From Ilex aquifolium (lineage: Eukaryota > Streptophyta > Magnoliopsida > Aquifoliales > Aquifoliaceae), in contig OX637393.1 in assembly GCA_951799425.1 (NCBI GenBank), positions 20,687,744 to 20,751,743 of the forward strand: 64,000 bases of DNA, given 5' to 3'. Shown here piece after piece: positions 9,008 to 22,055 of this stretch (within the stretch, counting starts at the first letter, position 1; every line of letters starts with the position of its first letter). Under the pieces are notes generated by a model. The model saw only the letters and a list, made by a program, of their open reading frames with translations. It was not told the DNA's origin and did not search any database. The position numbers and the translations under genes are program-made.

Positions 9008-12000
9008 CTAACCCTCCATCAATTCCGAGTATACCGGGTCAACTAAATCCTCTTCCACCTCATGTCCCTCAAAACCCTCAAAGAATGGCTTGAGTCTTTG
9101 GCCATTGACCTTGAATGTTTGGCCATCCTTAGGGTTTGTGATATCTACTATTCCGTTGGGGTAGGCCGCCTCAACAAAATAGGGGCCATCCCAACGGGAT
9201 CTTAGTTTTCCTTGGAATACGGAGAGACGAGAATTATACAAGAGTACTTTTTGCCCGGGCCTAAATGATTTCCGTGTGATGGAATTATCATGAAAAACTT
9301 TAGCCCATTCTTTTGAAATTTTGGAACTCTCATATGCATCTCTTCGGATCTCTTCCAATTCATTTAGTTCCAACTTTCTTTGCTCCCCGGCCATTCTTAA
9401 GTTAAAATTCAAGGTCTTTATGGCCCAGTACGCCCTGTGCTCCATTTCAACCGGCAAATGGCAAGCTTTTCCATAAACCAGCCGGTAGGGAGACATACCC
9501 AAAACAGTCTTATAGGCAGTACGGTATGCCCATAAGGCATCGGTCAGTCTGACTGACCAATCCTTCCTGTTCGGGTTAACCATTTTTTCCAAGATATTCT
9601 TAATCTCCCTATTGGCTAATTCAGCTTGGCCATTGGTTTGTGGGTGGTATGCAGTGGATACTTTGTGTGTAATGCCATATTTAAACATTAATGATACAAA
9701 TGGCCTATTACAGAAGTGGGATCCACCGTCACTGATCATTGCACGAGGCATCCCAAACCTCGAGAAAATGTTCTCTTTAAGGAATTTGACTACGACCCGG
9801 TGGTCATTAGTCTTGGTTGGGATTGCCTCTACCCACTTGGACACGTAGTCCACCGCCAGAAGAATGTACAGATAACCAAACGACATGGGGAATGGACCCA
9901 TGAAATCGATGCCCCAACAGTCAAATATTTCTATGATAAGGACGGGGGAAAGGGGCATCATATTCCTGCGGGTCACACTACCTAATCGTTGGCATCTGTC
10001 ACATGCCTTACAATATGAAACACAGTCTTTAATGAGAGAGGGCCAATAGAAACCTGACTGCAAAATTTTGGCCGAAGTCTTCTTTGCCGAGAAATGTCCG
10101 CCACAAGCTTGGGAATGGCAGAATGCAAGGACGTTCCGTTGTTCATTTTCTGGCACGCATTTCCTCATGACCTGATCTGGGCAATATTTGAACAAATACA
10201 TATTGTCGAAGTAAAAATACTTCACGCCTGCCATGAATCGTCTTTTATCCTCCAGGCTCCATTGTGGCGGTATTTGTCCTGTTGGAAGGTAATTACAAAT
10301 GTTAGCGTACCAAGGACAAACTGAATGGATCGAAAGTAAATGTTCATCAGGAAAAGAGTCGGGAATAGGGATATGCTCATTAGTCTCCTGCACCACCAGC
10401 CGGGATAAGTGATCCGCCACAACATTCTCAACTCCTTTTTTGTCTTTAATTGTCAAATCAAATTCTTGTAGGAGGAGGATCCACCTAATGAGTCTTGGTT
10501 TCGCATCCTGCTTAGATAACAAGTACTTCAAGGCAGAATGGTCAGTAAAGACAACAATAGGCGAACCAATGATATATGAACGGAATTTATCGAGAGCAAA
10601 CACTACGGCTAGCAATTCTTTCTCTGTGGTAGTGTAATTCATTTGAGCCTCATTAAGTGTTTTGCTAGCGTAGTGTATGACATGTGGTCGATTGTCCTTC
10701 CTCTGACCAAGCACTGCGCTAACCGCGTAGTCACTCGCGTCGCACATGAGCTCGAAAGGTAGATCCCAGTTGGGTGGTCGCATGATAGGAGGCGTGACAA
10801 GCATGCTTTTTAGTTTTTTAAATGATGCCTCACACTCATCCGACCACTCAAAGGGAATCTCCTTAGACATTAAATTTGTCAGAGGTCGGGCCAATGCACT
10901 AAAATTTTGAATGAAACGGTGATAAAAACCTGCATGGCCCAAAAATGACCGGATGCCCTTGATGGTTGTTGGCGTGGGAAGGTTGGAGATGGCCTCCACC
11001 TTGGATTTGTCAACTTCGATGCCCCTTGCCGATACTATGTGGCCCAAGACTATTCCTTCTGTCACCATGAAGTGACACTTCTCCCAATTAAGCACAAGAT
11101 CCTTTTCTTCACATCTCTCCAATACTCTCTCCAAGTTATCTAAGCATCCATCAAAGGAATCACCAAACACGGAAAAATCATCCATGAAGACTTCCAAAAT
11201 TTTCTCCACCATATCGCTAAAAATCCCCATCATGCACCGTTGAAATGTCCCCGGGGCATTGCATAATCCGAACGGCATACGGCGATAGGCAAAGGTGCCA
11301 TAAGGGCAGGTGAAAGTAGTCTTCTCTTGATCCTCCAATGCGATCTCGATTTGGTTGTAGTCAGAGTACCCGTCTAGGAAACAATAAAATAGGTGCCCTA
11401 CTACCCTTTCCAAGACTTGGTCGAGAAACGGCATTGGGAAATGATCTTTCCATGTGCAAGCGTTGAGCTTCCGGTAGTCGATGCAAAGTCTCCATCCGGT
11501 AATGACTCTTGTAGGTATGAGTTCATTTTCCTCATTTTCAATCACTGTGACTCCGGATTTCTTTGGGACAACTTGTGTGGGGCTTACCCATTTGCTATCC
11601 GCAATTGGAAAGATTATGCCCACATCAAGTAGCTTTAACACCTCATCCTTCACTACTTCTTTCATGCTCGGATTCAATCTCCTCTGAGGTTGTCGGGAGG
11701 TTTTAGCATCTTCCTCAAGATAGATGCGATGGGTGCAAATTATAGGGCTTATTCCCTTGATATCTGCAATAGTCCACCCGATCGCTCTCTTATGCTTTCT
11801 CAATACCCCCAAAAGCTTTTCTTCTTGTTCCATGGTTAGGGTAGAGCTAATGACTACCGGGAAAGCCTCATCATTGCCAATATAGGCATATTTCAAATGT
11901 GCGGGCAATGGCTTCAATTCCAATTTTGGATTTCTCTCATCCGAAGGGAAAATTTTCTTCTCTTGTTTAGGTAGCTCTTCAAATGTGGGGATCCACCTTT

Positions 12001-13618
12001 CCATCCCTTTCAACTCTTCCACCTTTTCTTGATCATCCAATTTCTCCAATTCGACCAATTCTTCCTCCTTGAGTTTCAACATCCCTTCTAACTCCAAGTG
12101 CTCCTCAATCAACGTGTCAATTCTATTGACCTCATTTGCCTCCTCGTCATCCCCTGGTTGCCTTGCTAGATTAAAAACGTTAAGTTCCATGGTCATGTTC
12201 CCGAATGCCAATTTCATCAGACCATTCCTGCAATTTATCACTGCATTAGATGTAGCAAGGAAAGGTCGCCCAAGTATCACGGGGATTTGGGAACTAATAT
12301 TAGCAACAGGATGAGTATCTAAGACAATAAAATCAACTGAAAAATAAAACTTATCAACTTGAACCAACACATCTTCCACTACTCCCCTTGGTGTGCGGAT
12401 GCTACGATCCGCAAGTTGAAGTGTGATTGAAGTAGGTTTCAACTCCTCAAGCTTAAGTTGCTGATACACGGAGTAGGGAAGGAGATTAACACTTGCTCCC
12501 AGATCAAGCAATGCTTGTTCGACCCGGCAATTTTCGATAGTGATGGCAATTGTTGGACAACCGGGATCTTTGAACTTGGGAGGAGTGTTGGTCCTCAGAA
12601 TGGAGCTCACTTGTTCTGTCAAGAATGACTTCTTCCGGACATTTAGCCTCCGCTTTACCGTGCATAGATCTTTCAAAATTTTGGCACATGACGATATTTG
12701 CTTGATGGCATCGAGGAGCGGGATATTGATTTTTACCTGCTTAAACATGTCTAAAATATCAGAATAATTAGCCACCTTGACAGGTGACTTCAAACGATGG
12801 GGAAAGGGGGCAGGCATAGGAGGAAAACACAAGCTATCATCAATCACATGTTCATTTTCAATTTGCTCATTTTCTTTGTCTTTACTCACTTCACCTTTTT
12901 CGGCCACACGTTCCTTGGCCTCACCCTCAATGGACTCTTCTATTGGCAATTGTGCCTTGGGTGGAACCTTTGGCACTATGGTCTTATCAATTTGTTTGCC
13001 ACTACGAAGAGTGGTGACCCCCTTGAGGTGCTCACAATTCTCTTGGGTGGGCTCAACTGATTCAACCACATTTTGGCCCTTGGGATTTTGTTGTGGTTGA
13101 GAGGGGAATTTCCCCTTCTCTTGTTGAGACAAGCCTATGTGATTTGTGATCTTTGTGAGTTGAGCCAAAATGTCCTTATTGAAGGTGGTTTGGCTTTGAA
13201 TGAAGGCATGGACCACATCTTCTAGACTCCTTTTATGAGGTGGTTGGTAGCTGGGAGAACTAGATGGGCCTTGTTGGAAAAAATTATGTGGGGGAGGATT
13301 GGATTGGTACCCTTTTGGATTGGACCGTGGGTATTGGGAGTTAGAAGCTTGCCCCTGACCTTGATATTGGGATTGGTACTGACCTTGCTTGGGAGGTGCA
13401 GGAGATGTGTATGTATTTGAACCATAGGGGATGGGGTTCTCATTCCTCCAACTGAAATTAGGGTGATCACGATACCCCGAATTGTAAGTGTTGGAATTTG
13501 AAGGAAATGATTGCCTTGGTTGGTTGAAGGCATTGACTTGTTCATGGTATGCTTCTTTAAGTGCCGGAATGCTCGGACACTCCGATGTGAATGCTCGACA
13601 CCACCACAAATAGAACAA
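9008..13618 (-). CDS. Athila-type Gag(C-terminal)-Pol polyprotein of E2, 5'-truncated
   Basis: An uninterrupted 1536-codon frame. In order: second half of the Gag zinc knuckle and a Pro/Gln-rich Gag tail (1-200); aspartic protease with DLGAS (372-376); reverse transcriptase (about 640-860) with FMDD at 811-814; RNase H (about 920-1070) with D960, E1001, D1026 and D1069; integrase with an HHCC finger (H1168, H1175, C1206, C1209) and a D1238-D1297-E1333 core, exactly 35 residues between the last two; and a WDGPYF module near 1476-1481. All catalytic residues I can place are present. There is no ATG at the start: the frame opens with TTG inside gag. The first half of the knuckle (ACSICGG) lies in another frame just upstream, so a small indel near 13590 splits the finger, and the capsid part of gag is deleted up to the LTR. 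It cannot be expressed as a normal Gag-Pol but could be translationally active DNA until recently. Confidence 0.93.
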   Translation of the reverse strand: MFYLWWCRAFTSECPSIPALKEAYHEQVNAFNQPRQSFPSNSNTYNSGYRDHPNFSWRNENPIPYGSNTYTSPAPPKQGQYQSQYQGQGQASNSQYPRSNPKGYQSNPPPHNFFQQGPSSSPSYQPPHKRSLEDVVHAFIQSQTTFNKDILAQLTKITNHIGLSQQEKGKFPSQPQQNPKGQNVVESVEPTQENCEHLKGVTTLRSGKQIDKTIVPKVPPKAQLPIEESIEGEAKERVAEKGEVSKDKENEQIENEHVIDDSLCFPPMPAPFPHRLKSPVKVANYSDILDMFKQVKINIPLLDAIKQISSCAKILKDLCTVKRRLNVRKKSFLTEQVSSILRTNTPPKFKDPGCPTIAITIENCRVEQALLDLGASVNLLPYSVYQQLKLEELKPTSITLQLADRSIRTPRGVVEDVLVQVDKFYFSVDFIVLDTHPVANISSQIPVILGRPFLATSNAVINCRNGLMKLAFGNMTMELNVFNLARQPGDDEEANEVNRIDTLIEEHLELEGMLKLKEEELVELEKLDDQEKVEELKGMERWIPTFEELPKQEKKIFPSDERNPKLELKPLPAHLKYAYIGNDEAFPVVISSTLTMEQEEKLLGVLRKHKRAIGWTIADIKGISPIICTHRIYLEEDAKTSRQPQRRLNPSMKEVVKDEVLKLLDVGIIFPIADSKWVSPTQVVPKKSGVTVIENEENELIPTRVITGWRLCIDYRKLNACTWKDHFPMPFLDQVLERVVGHLFYCFLDGYSDYNQIEIALEDQEKTTFTCPYGTFAYRRMPFGLCNAPGTFQRCMMGIFSDMVEKILEVFMDDFSVFGDSFDGCLDNLERVLERCEEKDLVLNWEKCHFMVTEGIVLGHIVSARGIEVDKSKVEAISNLPTPTTIKGIRSFLGHAGFYHRFIQNFSALARPLTNLMSKEIPFEWSDECEASFKKLKSMLVTPPIMRPPNWDLPFELMCDASDYAVSAVLGQRKDNRPHVIHYASKTLNEAQMNYTTTEKELLAVVFALDKFRSYIIGSPIVVFTDHSALKYLLSKQDAKPRLIRWILLLQEFDLTIKDKKGVENVVADHLSRLVVQETNEHIPIPDSFPDEHLLSIHSVCPWYANICNYLPTGQIPPQWSLEDKRRFMAGVKYFYFDNMYLFKYCPDQVMRKCVPENEQRNVLAFCHSQACGGHFSAKKTSAKILQSGFYWPSLIKDCVSYCKACDRCQRLGSVTRRNMMPLSPVLIIEIFDCWGIDFMGPFPMSFGYLYILLAVDYVSKWVEAIPTKTNDHRVVVKFLKENIFSRFGMPRAMISDGGSHFCNRPFVSLMFKYGITHKVSTAYHPQTNGQAELANREIKNILEKMVNPNRKDWSVRLTDALWAYRTAYKTVLGMSPYRLVYGKACHLPVEMEHRAYWAIKTLNFNLRMAGEQRKLELNELEEIRRDAYESSKISKEWAKVFHDNSITRKSFRPGQKVLLYNSRLSVFQGKLRSRWDGPYFVEAAYPNGIVDITNPKDGQTFKVNGQRLKPFFEGFEGHEVEEDLVDPVYSELMEG

Positions 13619-13671
13619 GCCTCCTCTGTTCTTGACACATGAGACACCTTAATTACTATCCCCTTAATTGT
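13592..13671 (-). pseudogene. Remnant of E2 gag knuckle and deletion junction
   Basis: The minus strand encodes CSICGG, the first half of a knuckle, out of frame with the rest of gag-pol. Beyond it the sequence runs straight into the E2 LTR without PBS or leader, so roughly the first two thirds of gag plus the PBS are lost. A 17 bp block beginning CCTTAATTACTATCC occurs at 13648-13664 and again inside the LTR at 13702-13718, a signature of template-dependent end joining. Confidence 0.7.
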
Positions 13672-14066
13672 GATTGAGCAAAAACAATCATATTCCTAAC
13701 CCCTTAATTACTATCCCCCAAAGTGTATGTGTGATATATGTTCAAACGGGAAGGGAGGTCAAGCTCCCTTCGGATAGTGTGAAAAGAAAGGGCAATAGGA
13801 AAGGGAAAAAAAAGTTAATGGGAATGTGATATGTGAGTGCACAAAAATGCTCCCCAATCGCAAGGAGACTTTCGTGGGTCGTCTTTTACTTGGAAGTATT
13901 CCAAGGTCGTTTCCACGGGGAATGAAGTAAACCAATTTGAAAGTGATTTTGGGAAAAGAATGTGTAACAATTCTTGTGGTTGAAGTGGTTTGGTAAAATA
14001 TGTTTTGGTGGAAATGAAATGAAGAAGCAAGTGTTGGCAATCCCAAGAGGTCCCTCCAATGGGTAT

Positions 14067-15910
14067 TGATTGATTGGAAATTACGTCGTTCCTAACCTCG
14101 TAACATCACCCTCACCCTCAATGTGTGTATGTGGCTTATAGTGATGGGGGAGTGTCACTCTCCCTCCGGATGATGCAAGAAGATAGGAAACAACAACAAA
14201 ATGGATGTGAATGGAAATGTGATGAACAAAATAGATGGAATGAGATGCGGTGTGCACAAAAATGCTCCCCAATCGAAAGGAGTCTTTTGTGGTCGTGTGT
14301 TTTACTTGGAAAATATTTCAAGGTCGTCTCCTCAGGGAAGGAAAGGGAGTTTTGTGAAAGTGATTTTGCAAAAGTGAAAAGAAAGTGTAAAATCTTGTAT
14401 TTGTGTTTTGGTGAGTTTTGTTCAAAATGAAAATGCAAGAAAGCAAGTGTTGGCTAATCCAAAGGGTTCATTCCAATGGGACTACCAAATCAACTCAAAG
14501 CCTTCCTCCGATTGAGCATGAATGAACGATTGATTCGGGGGACGCTAGGGACGAGATTGGTGAGTATCTAAGCATAAACCGTGACTAGGCCTACGGAATA
14601 TCAAAGGCTCACCAACTCATCCACTCTCAACCCCGTCAAACCGAACCATTTGACTCTAAAGGGAGGAATGAAGAAGAGTTGAAAATGGTATTCCCAAGAG
14701 GAATTTTCCCTTGGATTAACCAACTTAAATCCTAGCTACTCATATTAAAAATGCATAAAGGAAAGACAAGCATAATGTAAATGAAAGACATTGTATAGAA
14801 ATGAAGCTTTAAAGCATGAAACTAAACTTGAAGCAAGAAATCTAAAGCTATGAACAAAAACATTCAATACCCATTTTAAGCTAAAAATGAAGAACTTGAA
14901 AGCATAAATGGTGAAATGAAGAACATGTAATTAACTTGCAATATACTTGAAATAAAGGAGATTACAATGTAAGAAATGAAGATTACAAGAGGAATGTAGC
15001 TTACAACAATGACATGGATGAAGAAAATGCAAAAACGAAATTACTATTCATCATCTTCAACCTTGGAGCTTTCTACATCTACTCCTAAGCTTAGGTAGCC
15101 AACTTTTTACATTGTGTGTTGAATGTTGAATATATTGAGTGTGGAGACTTGCCAAAATGTCCAAGAGGCTCCCCCCTAGCTGTGTGTACGAGCTCCCATC
15201 AAGAGAGGGCTGAATGGATGGCTTTGACAGGCTAGGAGATCATAGCCTGGGCAGCCCACTTCCCCCCATTCCTCCTTTAATGCATTGGCCTTTAAAGTCT
15301 TCCACTTGAGTGTAGGAGGCCTGTAAATGTGTAAGGAAATGTTGGGATAGGCGTGGGAGAAGTGTAGGTGGGACCCCCAAGCCTCAAAGTTGAGTTACAG
15401 GCTGTTTTCACAACCAGAAGGTCCGGAGTACCGGTACCATTTGGTACCGGTACCGAGTACCGGTACTATTTTTCTGCACTGGTCGGCATAAATCTTGATC
15501 TAACCGTTGGATTGGACTGAAATTGTGACACCAAAAAGAAGACACCCATATCTACAACTTTGATGTTTTGAACTTTTCCAAATTCTGAGTAGATCATGGT
15601 CAAAATGGAGGAATTCCGAGGCAGTGCTTCCAATTGTTGCTGCAGCTGGTGCCCTTGTTCCCAAGCACCAATGCCTTCTTGATTTCTTCACTTTTAAGCC
15701 TCCAATTCTTCATGTATTGTGTCCATGCCTTCACCACACATCCAACATAGTTGCAATGTCCTAAAATACATGATTTAAGCAATAAAAACTTGCAACATCA
15801 AAATATCAACATTATTCATAATTTTGGCTAACACTAAGTATTTAAATGCAAAAGTTGAGTTATAATGCATGTAATGAGCCCTTCAAATATGCAATATTAT
15901 GCGCTCATCA
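14067..15910 (-). mobile_element. Solo Athila LTR in the E2 LTR, TSD GGTAT
   Basis: A complete 1844 bp LTR of the E1 type, inverted relative to E1, with termini TGATTGATTGG...GCGCTCATCA on the + strand. GGTAT flanks it perfectly at 14062-14066 and 15911-15915, and the interrupted E2 LTR resumes without loss. This is the expected product of recombination between the two LTRs of an inserted element. It carries three GTACCGGTAC units. Confidence 0.95.
15428..15466. repeat. GTACCGGTAC cluster in solo LTR
   Basis: Perfect units start at 15428, 15444 and 15457 (spacings 16 and 13). Confidence 0.9.
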
Positions 15911-16842
15911 GGTATACTATCTCAACTCAAATCACTCCTCCGATTGAGCATGAATGAACGGTTGATTCGCGGAAAGCCGAGGATAAGGTAGGTGAGTATC
16001 TAAGCATAAACCGTGACTAGGCCTACGGATTATCAAAGACTCACCAAATCATCCACATTCAATCCGGTCAAACCGAACCATTGGACTCTAAAGGGAGGGA
16101 GTAGAAAGAGTTGAAATGGTATACCCAAAAAGGAGGATTCCCCTTGGTCTTGCCAACAAAAGGATTTAGCTACCCATACTTGAAATGAATATGACAATGG
16201 AAATATAATGCAAAGATATAAAGTTTTGAAGTAACTAAGTGCAAGAAATAATGGACTAGAAGTGAATGAAGTGAAAATCCATTTTTTATCTATGAACAAG
16301 AACAACTTGGAAGCATTAATAGTAGAACTTAAATGGAAGCATTAAACTAGCAATGGACATAAGGAAAAATGGCATTAATGACATTCAATGAAGATCTAAA
16401 GGTTCATACCATTGATTACAAGACAATGCAGTAGCAGAAATGCAAAAATCACAACTTTCTCTCTCTAAAATTACTATTCATCATCTTCTCCGCCCAGAGC
16501 TTCTCTCACTATCTTTTTCTCTATGCTATCCCAGAATGCCCATCATTGGAGAGCTTTCCCTCCCAAAAATGTGCCTGGTCAGCTCCTGTAGCTCCCTGAA
16601 GTGACCCCCATCAGTAGGGTGCAGTCTGGATGACCTGGACAGGGGAGTGCAGAGTTTGTCTGCACACCGAGCTCCTCCTCTTCTCTCCCTCTAAAATTTA
16701 AAGTTGTAGCTCTAGAGTGCAGAGGAAAATGTGGGCCTGATGAACAGTGTTGTGGGCGTGTCAAAGGAGTGTGGGGGCATCTATGGTGGGACCCTCGAAG
16801 TAGCTGAGCAGATCTGCAGATTCTGGGCTTGTCAGGGAAATC

Positions 16843-16925
16843 GTACCGGTACTGAGTACCGGTACCATACAGTACCGGTACTTCGACTCCAGAAGGTTTG
16901 GCGTACCGGTATTGAGTACCGGTAC
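16843..16925. repeat. GTACCGGTAC cluster in E2 LTR
   Basis: Units start at 16843, 16856, 16872, 16903 (one mismatch) and 16916. The 21 bp linker before 16903 is the same as in the internal E2 cluster. Confidence 0.92.
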
Positions 16926-17173
16926 TGTTCTGCCTCCTTGTCTGAATCTTCTGATTCCTTTGCTCCTGAGTTGTCCCCAAGTTCTCTTTTCATCTCCTTT
17001 CATCCCAAGTGGTATGGGAAGGCCTTAACAAACCATATTTAGCTCCTTTCAACTGCAAACATAAAATATTGACGTTAAGACTTCAATCATCATAACTCAT
17101 ATCATTTAATCTTCAAAAACAAGTGAACTGAGCTGATTAGCACCTTAAAATATACAAAGTTTTGTGCTAATCA

Positions 17174-18223
17174 ACTTGCGCACGGGGTACCATCAGTTGA
17201 AGATATGGAAAGCCGACATTCCTAAGATGGCGTTGGGACTCGATATGGTCATTTTGAGTTCATAGTTATGCTATCGGGTTGATAAATGCCCCAACAACAT
17301 TCATGGACCTCATGTATAGGGTTTTTAAGCCATATCTTGATCAGTATGTAGTATTGTTTGTACACGACATTCTTGTATACTCCAAGGTGGAGGAGGAACA
17401 CAAACATCACTTAAGGATTATTTTACAAGCATTGAGAGATCACTAGTTGTACGCCAAATTTAGCAAGTGTGAGTCTTGGCTGAAGGAAGTCAAGGTTTTG
17501 GGCCATGTTGTGTTGGCTAAGGGTGTATTAGTTGACCCTGAAAAGGTTGATGTGGTAATGGATTGGGAGAGGCCGAAGTCAGTCTTCGAGATACGTAGTT
17601 TCTTAGGATTGGTAGGGTACTATCGAAGATTCATCAAGGATTTCTCCTGATTAGTGACACTATGATGAGACTTATGAGAAAGGAAGTCCAATTTTCAGTG
17701 GGATGACTCATATGAGAGGCCATTCCAAGAGTTGAAAAGGATGTTGAATTCAACTCCTATTCTGATCGTGTCGGAGAGGAGACAGAGATGCACAGTCTAC
17801 TATGATGCCTATAAGGATGGACTAGGTTGTGTTTTGATGCCATCCGGAAGGGTGGTAGCTTATGGTTCTTGATAGCTTAAGAACAACGAGAAAAACCATC
17901 GTACGCACAACATGGAGTTGGCAGTCATTATTATTGCCTTGAAAACATGGCACCACTATTTATACGAAGAACAGTTTGAGGTGTTTTCAGACCACAAGAG
18001 TCTGACATACATCTTCACACCACGGGACCTCAACATGAGGCACCGTAGGTGGATGGAGTACCTGGAGGATTACGACTTAATTTTGCATTACCATCCTGGT
18101 AAGACAAATGTGGTAGCTGATACACTCAACTGGAAGTCACAGAGAGTCTTGGCTAGTATAGCTTCCCAGGAGTGGCAGATGCTCAAGATTGTGGGACATT
18201 TCGGGCTACATTACAGGGATTAG
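17174..18223 (+). pseudogene. Chromovirus (Tekay/Del-type) RT-RNase H relic
   Basis: Broken frames read as the palm and thumb of a Ty3/gypsy reverse transcriptase followed by RNase H. Recognisable blocks are [71 protein letters not shown] and GKTNVVADTL. The FxDD catalytic motif reads FVHD: the first Asp is His. Several frameshifts and stops are present (for example around 17240-17280, after [13 protein letters not shown], and near 17875). The left end abuts the E2 LTR, the right end is the target site of the solo LTR at 18224, and integrase continues at 20034. Inactive. Confidence 0.85.
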
Positions 18224-20028
18224 TGACTTGATCTGAAATGTGTACACCCGAGTGCAGGCGGTCAAGTTGTAGTAATAATCCAGTTAAGTCCGGAGTCAAA
18301 TCGATAGGGAACTAATGTTGGTGTTTCGAAGTAAGCAGTGATAGAGACCACAATGATTGGAACCCTTGAGATTTAAAGTTATGATGTTTAGGGATTTTTC
18401 TGGATAGAATATAAGATTCTTTCCAAGGGGATTTTGTAGACAAAATATAATAAGTTCTTAAATGTAGCAGTCACCCTTTAGCTCGAGGATCTGGACATGT
18501 AGTTAACCATCCGGTTTATTATACTTGTGCTTGGGAACTCAATTAACCACCATGTCAACATGAAGTTAATCGAAAGATAAAGATGAATTGTTAGAATTAA
18601 TAGTAAGGTTCCAATGTCTTTATAGAAGTTTACAAGAATTGTCTATGCCGAGACTCAACCCGTCTACAAACAAGCAAGTGTTTCTACAAGGCATCCAACC
18701 ATGACATTAGTATTACATTCTTTAAATGAAGCACAATAATGGTGAAGATTGAAATGTAGTCATGAAGATCTAGTCGGGGTACTTGCCTTGAACCAATGAG
18801 TCTTTCTATGTCAAGAGTCATATGTGTCATAGAAAGTACTCATGGTTATACAAAGTACCTTAACTTTGCTAGATGCATTCAATCATTCAATAAACAAGTG
18901 AAATATAAAGCATTAAGCATAAACGAAATGCTCAAATATAACTTCTAGATGATTTATACATGGTTATCACCTCTTACTAAAGAGTGAATGAGAAACTATT
19001 CACTCTTCATGACTTTCGTAAAGCTAGAAAAGTGAGTGATGCTCATCCCTCCAAGTAGAGGAGTTACAAGGTAAAACACACTACACAAGGAGCCGATCTT
19101 CGACGAAGAATGAGTGAATCACGTTCCACCCTTCACGGCTTTGGTAAAGCTCTAGAAAAGTGAAAGAGTTTCACTCCTCTAAGGGAAGAAGCAAGCTCAA
19201 ACAATGGAAGCAAATGAAACTAATAATGAAAGTAGAAGAAAGCTAGTCACTTTTGGAGGGTTTCCACCTCAACCAAAAGATGATCTATCTTCCTCTATGC
19301 AAGTAAATGTAAATCTAAGTCTAACTTTACAACTAACTCTAGCTCTTTATGTAAAATGTAAGTCTCCCTTGAAGCTTCCACAATGGTAGTATTTATAAGC
19401 AAGAAGGAGGGGACAAGGGAGTGTAAAGGAATAGTACAAGGTCTTCAAAGTCCAAGTGAAATCTCCAAGGTCCGGATAGAAAAGTAAACACTTTGCAGCC
19501 TGTCTGGGGACAACATTTGAACGTTGTCTGGCGTTCGAACGTTGTCTCCTGTCTTTGCTTGATGGGCGTTTAAATGTCAGATGGAGTTTGAACCTCCTAC
19601 TCAAGTGGCCCGTGTTCTTCTATGAGAGCGAAATCCACACGCCATGTACCATTGCTCTTGCACTCAGCAGCCTGGTCCTCAATAATTCAGGACACTGTTC
19701 GAACGTGAATTGGGGTTCGAACGTGGTACTCAAGTACCTTTGTGTTTTCCTTCCTAGCTGCAACACTCCATGTATCAGCACTTCAGCAGTCTGGTCTTCA
19801 AATAATTCAAGAGAACATTTGAACGTGGATTGGCGTTCGAACGTTCATGCCTTGTTTCAAGCTTCTCCAATTTTCTTCCAGAAAATACTGGTGTTGCATG
19901 AAAGTTTGATATTCATTGCCTTTGGGCCGTTGTACAATTTATGTCTTGAAATGTCATCATTTAAACTCCATCAAAATATAATTAATCTTAAAAAGGCATA
20001 GTAATAAGCTAATTTTAACTACTAATCA
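18224..20028 (-). mobile_element. Solo Athila LTR of TTCGAA type, TSD ATTAG
   Basis: An 1805 bp LTR with termini TGACTTGATC...ACTAATCA on the + strand, flanked by ATTAG at 18219-18223 and 20029-20033. It is a diverged relative of the LTRs of E4 and E5. It contains four palindrome pairs of the CGTTCGAACG type, most with mutations, starting at 19514/19532, 19567/19585, 19696/19714 and 19816/19834; every pair keeps an 18 bp spacing. It splits the chromovirus pol relic. Confidence 0.93.
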
Positions 20029-20033
20029 ATTAG

Positions 20034-21264
20034 GCTTAAGGCATTTTGGGTAGTCTGGTGGCTATGCCTTCCTTATTGAACAGGGTAGTCGAGTCTCAAG
20101 GGAAGGACACAAAGATATTGTCCATCAGGGACTGGGTACAGTCGGGTATAGGTGACAAGGACTGGGCTATTCACTCTAATGGTAGTCTTCGATTCAAGGA
20201 AAGGGATGTGGTTCCCCAATCTACGGATCTAAGAGAGGAGATCCTCAGAGAGTTTTATTGCTCCTGTTTTGCTGTGCATTCTAGTTTCATGAAGATGTAA
20301 CATGCTATTCGCTATTAGTATTATTGGAGTGGGATAAGGAGACATGTAGGAGACTTTTTCAGTAGATGTCTCACGTGTCAGCAGGTTAAGGTCTAGTATT
20401 AGAGACCAGCGGAGTTGCTCCAGCCTTTGAAGGTGGCTGAATCGAAGTGGGAACACGTCACTATCGATTTTATGACTCACCTACCACGAACTTCGCATGG
20501 GTATGATGCGGTATGGGTGATAGTGGACTGGATTACGAAGTCAGCATACTTTTTGGCTATGTATATGACCTTCATACGGGAGGAATTATGCAGATTATAT
20601 ATACGAGAGGTAGTCTGGTTACACGAGATACCTGTATCTATAGTATTGGATCGGGATCCCTGATTCACGACTCATTTCTGGGTGAGTTTTCAGCGAGCTA
20701 TGGGGACATATGATGAGTATAACTTTTTATCCCCAAACAGATGGTCAGTCGGAGAGGACCATCTAGATTTTAGAAGACTTGCTTTGGGCATGCATCCTTG
20801 ACCACAAGGGTAGCTGGGAGAAAAACTAACCCTTAGAGGAATTTACCTACAACAATAGTTACCAGACAAGCATTCAGATGGCACCCTATGAGGCACTATA
20901 TGGAAGGCCATGTCGTTCTCCAGTATGTTAGATAGAGGTTGGAGAGGGATCTTCCATGGGTTCGAACTTGATCAGGGACACCTCAGAGAAGGTGGACATG
21001 ATACGAAAGCCTCTTTTTATGGCTCATAGCCGACAGAAGAGCTACTCTGATAGACGGCGAAGACCACTAGAGTTCGAGGTTGGAGATCACGTCTTCTTGA
21101 AGGTCATGCCTAAGAAGGGAGTGGTTAGGTTTGGGAAGCGAGGAAAGCTTGTGTCGAGGTATATCAGACCCTTTGAGGTACTTGAGAGGGTTGGTATAGT
21201 TGCTTACAGGTTGGTGTTATCGCCAAATCTATCGAATGTTTACGCGGTGTTCCACGTCTTTATT
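20034..21264 (+). pseudogene. Chromovirus (Tekay/Del-type) integrase relic
   Basis: Continuation of the 17174-18223 relic after the solo LTR. Blocks include [69 protein letters not shown] and a long open stretch 20956-21264 with SRQKSYSDRRRRPLEFEVGDHVFLK and RKGKLVSRYIRPFEVLERVGIVAYRL. The pieces lie in several frames with stops. The C-terminal chromodomain expected in this lineage is missing because pol is joined near 21265 to LTR sequence. Confidence 0.85.
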
Positions 21265-21580
21265 GAGCATGACTCACCCTTTATGGGAATACATTTTAGG
21301 TACCAGACAGAAATCCGCAAGAGGCCCTCCTATGGGCCAGCTTTGAGGATATATCCAGGTTGTGGCTCTTGAGTTGGAGTTTTGTAGTCCCTTGTGAAAA
21401 TTCACATTTTGGCCTTGTATATTTTAGAAAATTAAAATTTGTATGTTCTTTTGGAACAAAGGCATGTAATTGGGACTTAATGTAAGGACAAATGTTCTTT
21501 TATGAATGGATGTTGTATAACAATGGTTGTGGATGGATATGCAATGTATGAAATGCTTCAATATTGATGTTAGGCCATGG
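21265..21580 (+). repeat. Chromovirus LTR fragment (U5 side)
   Basis: From about TTATTGAGC onward the sequence is similar to 45240-45550, the end of the chromovirus LTR at 41687-45649. A deletion has joined integrase directly to it. It is cut at 21581 by insertion of E3. Confidence 0.65.
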
Positions 21581-22055
21581 AATGGTGATGAGCAAGTAAT
21601 ATTGCATATTTAACGGCCTCATTACATGCATTTTAACTCAACTTTGCATTTATTTATTTAGAGTTCGTCGAAGTTGTGAATTATATGAAAATTTTGATGT
21701 TGCAGGTAATAATAGAGTAATTGATGGCTTTCGGAATCCTGCAACTACGTGTTGGATGAGTGGTAAATAGATGGACACATTACATGCGGATTTGGAGACT
21801 TAAAAGTGAAAGAAATCAAGGAGATATCGGTGCTCGGTAACATAGGTACCGACACCCACACCATTTGGTAGCAGTACCTCTGTATTCCCCATTTTTTACC
21901 ATGATCGACTTCAAATCTGAAAAAAATGAAAAACATGAAAGTTGTAGATCTGGATGTCCTCTGTATTGTCTCAAAATTTCAACTCAATCGGACAGTGGGA
22001 TCAAAAGTTATGACAAATTTATGAAAACTGGTCCTGAGCTTGCATCCCCCTTAAT

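Larger units (their letters stand above)
13672..17173 (-). repeat. E2 5' LTR, interrupted by a solo LTR
   Basis: On the minus strand the LTR starts TGATTAGCACAAAAC (at 17173) and ends GCTCAATCA (at 13672). Without the nested solo LTR and its duplicated target it is about 1653 bp. It carries a GTACCGGTAC cluster at 16843-16925 with spacings 13, 16, 31, 13, the same set as the internal cluster of E2. Right flank ACTTG should be its TSD; the left partner is outside the window. Confidence 0.85.
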
